NCBI RefSeq assembly: GCF_000331105.1
Contig: NC_020054.1
Coordinates: forward strand, 5,300,555 to 5,364,554
Reading direction: 5' to 3'
DNA from: Fibrella aestuarina BUZ 2
GTDB taxonomy: Bacteria > Bacteroidota > Bacteroidia > Cytophagales > Spirosomataceae
Length of the DNA stretch: 64,000 nt
Translations under genes and position numbers: made by a program
In this document: positions 60,991 to 64,000 of the stretch, piece after piece
Layout: each line of letters begins with the position of its first letter
Numbering within the stretch: the stretch's first letter is position 1
The notes under the pieces: generated by a model
Databases searched by the model: none
What the model saw: the letters and a program-made list of their open reading frames with translations, nothing else
Told to the model about the DNA's origin: nothing

Positions 60991-62130
60991 TTAGGGCTTG
61001 GCTACCAGCAGTTCGCCCAGTTTTTTGCCCAGTTCTTCGCCCCGGATGTTCTTCGCCAGAATCTTGCCATCGGGGCCAATCAGGAAATTCTGCGGAATAG
61101 CCCGCACGCCATACAGCTTGGCCACATCGTTGTCCCAGAATTTGAGGTCCGACACCTGCGTCCAGGTCAGCCCATCCTTGTGGATGGCGCGCATCCAGGC
61201 TTCTTTAGCATTGGGCCGGTCGAGCGATACGCCCAGGACGGTGAAGTTTTTGTCTTTGAACTGGTTGAAGTTCTTCACCACGTTGGGGTTTTCCTGCCGA
61301 CAGGGCCCACACCAGCTCGCCCAAAAATCGACCAGCACGTACTTACCCCGGAACGATTTCAGCGATACGGCTTGTCCCAGCGTGTCGGCCTGCGTGAAAT
61401 CGGGGGCCACTTCACCAATCGAGGTCGCTTTGAGGTTAGTCAGCACCGTGGCGTATTCTTTGCCGGCTTTGCTGTTTTTCAGGTCGTCGGAAAGGGTCGC
61501 GAAAAGCGGGGCCACATCCGTGTATTCAGGCACGCTTCCACCCGTCGCCTTCACCGCATCGAGGCTGACCAGGCTACGCGGGTTCGCTTTGATGAAATCC
61601 GCCCAGATTTTCTTCTGCTCACTTTCGATGGTGTTGTAGCGTTTTTCGATCGAGCTGTTAAAATCAGCCGATTTACGCTGCTCGTCGGTGGCTTTCTGGT
61701 ACTCCTGCATCAGCGCCGTCATCCGGTCGGAGGCGGGTTTCAGCGCGGCCTTCAGTTTCTCGTTGTCGGCGTTCAGTTTGGTGCCGCTCGCTACGGCATG
61801 CAGAACCGAGTCGGGGCTGCTGACCGTGATCGTTCCCGGCTCCAGGTACACCGCTACGCCATTGGCGGCGCTCAACCGGCGCATACCTACGCCCCGATGG
61901 TCGATGATCAGCATCGCTTTAGTGGGGTCGGTTACGGTACCTTTGAACGAAAAAGCACCATTCGTGATGGCCGACGAATCCAGGTTGACGGTCCCACCCG
62001 ACACCGTTCGCAGGTACGCTTTCGCAGGCGCGTTGTACGTACCTACTTTGCCGGTGAGCGTGTAGGCACCACTTTGGGCCAACCCCGCCAGTGGCAGGAG
62101 CGCGCAGGCCATAGAAACCAGGTTTTTCAC
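60991..62130 (-). CDS. TlpA-like exported thioredoxin-family protein
   Basis: 379 residues from a GTG at 62128-62130, chosen because it begins a compact signal peptide (MKNLVSMACALLPLAGLAQ). An upstream ATG at 62190 gives a poor leader. A DUF4369-like beta domain, about 22-120, precedes a coiled helical region and a TlpA/AhpC-type thioredoxin domain from about 240, with FWASWCGPCRQENP near 280 and a cis-Pro region in VRAIPQNFLIG near 347. Such proteins are periplasmic thiol-disulfide reductases, often for cytochrome or envelope proteins. Its partner is not evident here. Confidence 0.88.
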   Translation of the reverse strand: MKNLVSMACALLPLAGLAQSGAYTLTGKVGTYNAPAKAYLRTVSGGTVNLDSSAITNGAFSFKGTVTDPTKAMLIIDHRGVGMRRLSAANGVAVYLEPGTITVSSPDSVLHAVASGTKLNADNEKLKAALKPASDRMTALMQEYQKATDEQRKSADFNSSIEKRYNTIESEQKKIWADFIKANPRSLVSLDAVKATGGSVPEYTDVAPLFATLSDDLKNSKAGKEYATVLTNLKATSIGEVAPDFTQADTLGQAVSLKSFRGKYVLVDFWASWCGPCRQENPNVVKNFNQFKDKNFTVLGVSLDRPNAKEAWMRAIHKDGLTWTQVSDLKFWDNDVAKLYGVRAIPQNFLIGPDGKILAKNIRGEELGKKLGELLVAKP

Positions 62131-62609
62131 AATCGTTATCAAGCTTGATTTACTGTAATGATAACAGTTTTGGGCAACCAGACCAGCCATTACGGTACTT
62201 TTTAGTCAGAAAGTCACCAAAAGGTGGCGACGTGTTGGATTAAAAGCCCCCCAACAGAGGGCACGCCGGATACACCCCATACTTTCCGGCGGATTAGTCC
62301 CTAACCACCCGACGTTAGGGTTTTCCCTGAATTATATGCCTTTGGGGTTTTCGGTAGCAATAGAGGCTCAGGCCAATCCTAATTTTGCTATCAATAATTC
62401 TATTTGGTATCCGTTCCAGTTGCCGCCAGCATTCGGAAGGCAGCCCCACCCGGCCATTGATTTCAGTAACCTTGCCCGCATATGGCCTGACGGGCGTTAG
62501 GTACGACGGTGATTTTGGTTTATAGTACGTAAGCGTTCTCTGCAGCCACGACGGCCCAGACAACCTTGAGCCGTTGGCAGAGGATGTTACCGCTTACTCC
62601 TAAACACGC
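62131..62609. other. 479-base divergent gap before the NIPSNAP gene
   Basis: No gene recognised. It holds the promoter module with AGGG-N4-CCCT at 62317-62328 and TCCTAATTTTGCTAT at 62377-62391. The part from 62410 to 62600 has no clear feature and may be a long 5' leader. Confidence 0.6.
62317..62391 (+). promoter_or_regulatory. Dyad-plus-promoter module upstream of NIPSNAP gene
   Basis: AGGGTTTTCCCT (62317-62328), GGGTTTTC (62345-62352) and TCCTAATTTTGCTAT (62377-62391, with TAATTTTG as the -7 box) repeat the order and spacing of the elements at 39186, 39214 and 39247. The promoter would give a leader of about 215 bases. Confidence 0.5.
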
Positions 62610-63392
62610 ATGAAACGCAGACAATTTGTAACTGCCTCGCTGGCAGCTTCCGCCGCCCTGACAACCGCTCAGGCAAACCCCTTGACCACCCCGATGGCCC
62701 CGGCCCGCAAGCAGGTCTATGAACTTCGGGTCTATGAGTTTCGCTTCAACCTGTCGCAGGCGGGTCTGAACAGCTACCTCACCGAGGGGCTGATTCCCGC
62801 CCTGAACCGGATGGGCGTGAAGAACGTGGGCGTCTTCACGGAAATGGGCAAACCCGAGCCCGCCAAAACGTACGTGCTGATTCCCTACGGTTCGTGGGAA
62901 GAGTATGGCATGGCCGCCACTAAGCTCGCCGCCGATACAGCCTACGGGCAGGCGAAGGCCAAATACGACGCCCTGACGCCCGACAAAGCCCCGTTTGTGC
63001 GCTACACCACCACGCTACTCAACGCCTTCGACGGCCTGCCCGCGCTGACCGTGCCCAAGGCGGAAGGCCGCCTGTTTGAACTACGGACCTACGAAGGCTA
63101 CTCGGAAGATGCCGTGCGGCGGAAAGTAAAAATGTTCAACGACGAAGAAATCACGATTTTCAACAAAACGGGGCTGCATCCGGTCTTTTTCGGCGAAGTG
63201 GTGGCCGGCGAACACATGCCCTGCCTCACCTACATGCTGACGTTCAAGGACATGGCCGAACGCGATGCCAACTGGAAACAGTTCAGCGCCAACCCCGACT
63301 GGAAACGGGTATCGGGCGCTCCCGAATACGCCAACACCGTGTCGTTCATTCACCGGGTGTTTCTGGAACCGGCCGCTTCCTCGCAGATTTAA
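62610..63392 (+). CDS. Exported NIPSNAP-family protein
   Basis: 260 residues with a twin-arginine-like leader (MKRRQFVTASLAASAA). Two NIPSNAP ferredoxin-like repeats follow: VYELRVYEFRFN near 36 and FELRTYEGYSEDAVRRK near 155. Each ends in a compact helix-strand unit (PYGSWEEYGMAA; LTFKDMAERDANWKQF). NIPSNAP proteins are dimeric alpha-beta barrels of unclear role, often exported in Bacteroidota. Its neighbours are a TlpA-like protein and a cellulase, and no functional link is obvious. Confidence 0.9.
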   Translation: MKRRQFVTASLAASAALTTAQANPLTTPMAPARKQVYELRVYEFRFNLSQAGLNSYLTEGLIPALNRMGVKNVGVFTEMGKPEPAKTYVLIPYGSWEEYGMAATKLAADTAYGQAKAKYDALTPDKAPFVRYTTTLLNAFDGLPALTVPKAEGRLFELRTYEGYSEDAVRRKVKMFNDEEITIFNKTGLHPVFFGEVVAGEHMPCLTYMLTFKDMAERDANWKQFSANPDWKRVSGAPEYANTVSFIHRVFLEPAASSQI

Positions 63393-63439
63393 GTGCAGTA
63401 CGTACCCCTCTTCCTCTCGTTTTAACCAGGCAGGCACCC

Positions 63440-64000
63440 ATGCACCTGACACTCCCGGCCCTGCGCCTCCGCTTCCTTCTGGGCGGTCTTTTCTTCGTGG
63501 CGCAAACCCAGGCCCAGTCGGTTTCCGAATCGATCCGGCTCAACCAGATCGGGTTTTACCCCAACGCGGCTAAGGTCGCCATTATCGTAGCCGGGTCAGA
63601 CGCCAACGGGTCGGACGCCAACAGGCCGGACGCTGCCCAGCCCTTTCAGCTGACCACGCCCGACGGCAAGCAGGTGGTGTTCTCAGGTACGTTGAGTGCG
63701 GCTCGCAAAAACGTCATTTCGGGTAAACTGGCACGTACAGCCGATTTTTCGGCCTTTAAAAAAGCTGGGACCTACGTCGTGAACGTACCTGGCCTGGGGC
63801 GCTCTTATCCGTTTTCGATTGGGGCCAACGTGCACCGCCCCGTGGCAGTGGGCGCGCTCAAAGGGTTTTATTACCAGCGCATGAGCACCGACCTGCCCGA
63901 ACGCTACGCCGGGCAATGGCACCGCCCCGCCGGACACCCCGACAACCACGTCTGGATTCACCCGTCGGCGGCCACGGCCACGCGCCCGGCGGGCAGCACG
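63440..64000 (+). CDS. GH9 endoglucanase-like protein, N-terminal part (cut by window edge)
   Basis: 187 codons run from ATG 63440 to the right edge with no stop. A signal peptide (ends near residue 28, TQAQ) precedes an Ig-like CelD_N domain (SIRLNQIGFYPNAAKVAII) with the usual strands up to GRSYPFSIGANVH. The start of the (alpha/alpha)6 GH9 domain then appears (VGALKGFYYQRMSTDLPE; AGQWHRPAGHPDNHVWIHPSA). Catalytic residues lie outside the window. A short tandem repeat (GSDAN twice, then RPDA) sits in a loop at about residues 54-67. It should cleave beta-1,4-glucan or a similar polymer. Confidence 0.88.
   Translation, partial: MHLTLPALRLRFLLGGLFFVAQTQAQSVSESIRLNQIGFYPNAAKVAIIVAGSDANGSDANRPDAAQPFQLTTPDGKQVVFSGTLSAARKNVISGKLARTADFSAFKKAGTYVVNVPGLGRSYPFSIGANVHRPVAVGALKGFYYQRMSTDLPERYAGQWHRPAGHPDNHVWIHPSAATATRPAGST

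Overview
The window looks like a chromosome segment of a Bacteroidota member of the Cytophagales, most like the Spirosoma/Fibrella group. This is inferred from protein style: two SusC/SusD pairs, an ECF sigma/FecR pair feeding a SusC with an STN domain, a type IX secretion-like C-terminal tail on a mannanase, NIPSNAP, ThuA and Gfo/Idh families, and TAnnTTTG promoter boxes. Base composition is GC-rich in genes and AT-rich in the main regulatory gaps. No rRNA, tRNA, CRISPR array, transposase or phage gene was seen.

Region 1 (1-22184, minus strand) is mainly hemicellulose breakdown. It opens with a truncated S41 peptidase, an unclassified six-hairpin glycosidase, a quinone-oxidoreductase-like enzyme, a lipoprotein, a YrdB-like membrane protein and a ThuA-like protein. 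A glucuronoxylan set follows: GH10 xylanase, GH51 and GH43 arabinosidases, pirin, a Dabb protein, an SDR, GH67 alpha-glucuronidase, UxuA mannonate dehydratase, CE15 glucuronoyl esterase, GH115 alpha-glucuronidase, an exported enolase-superfamily dehydratase and an RraA-like protein. Together they cut the xylan backbone, strip arabinose, break lignin-glucuronate esters, release (methyl)glucuronate and pass hexuronate toward KDG. A divergent LacI regulator (22872-23903) with operator-like dyads probably controls at least part of the set.

Region 2 (23900-38547) is a nitrate assimilation island. It has a MFS nitrate transporter, an outer-membrane porin, a nitrate reductase in which the molybdenum subunit, FAD/NAD(P)H reductase and BFD-type [2Fe-2S] domain are one polypeptide, a protein with a degenerate siroheme-reductase-like fold and a C-terminal rubredoxin, CobA for siroheme, NirB and NirD, and a NarX-like sensor kinase with a NarL-like regulator. 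A YjlB-type cupin follows.

Region 3 (39371-51383, plus strand) is a polysaccharide utilisation locus: two-component system, SusC, SusD, an IPT-domain surface lipoprotein, a CBM35-GH26 mannanase and a TolB-like propeller protein. Region 4 (51535-60888) is a second SusC/SusD locus controlled by an ECF sigma/FecR pair, with an exported Gfo/Idh oxidoreductase and an exported xylose-isomerase-like TIM barrel. The right end has a TlpA-like thioredoxin protein, a NIPSNAP protein and the start of a GH9 cellulase.

The most unusual signals are: (a) the 7-mer GGTACGT/ACGTACC, counted by eye about 78 times, roughly nine times chance, in all reading frames and in intergenic inverted pairs, resembling an uptake or chromosome-architecture word; (b) the degenerate siroheme-fold/rubredoxin protein beside the fused nitrate reductase; (c) a two-part promoter module repeated with matching spacing 23 kb apart; (d) operator-like dyads around the LacI gene; (e) three families of intergenic stem-loop repeats.
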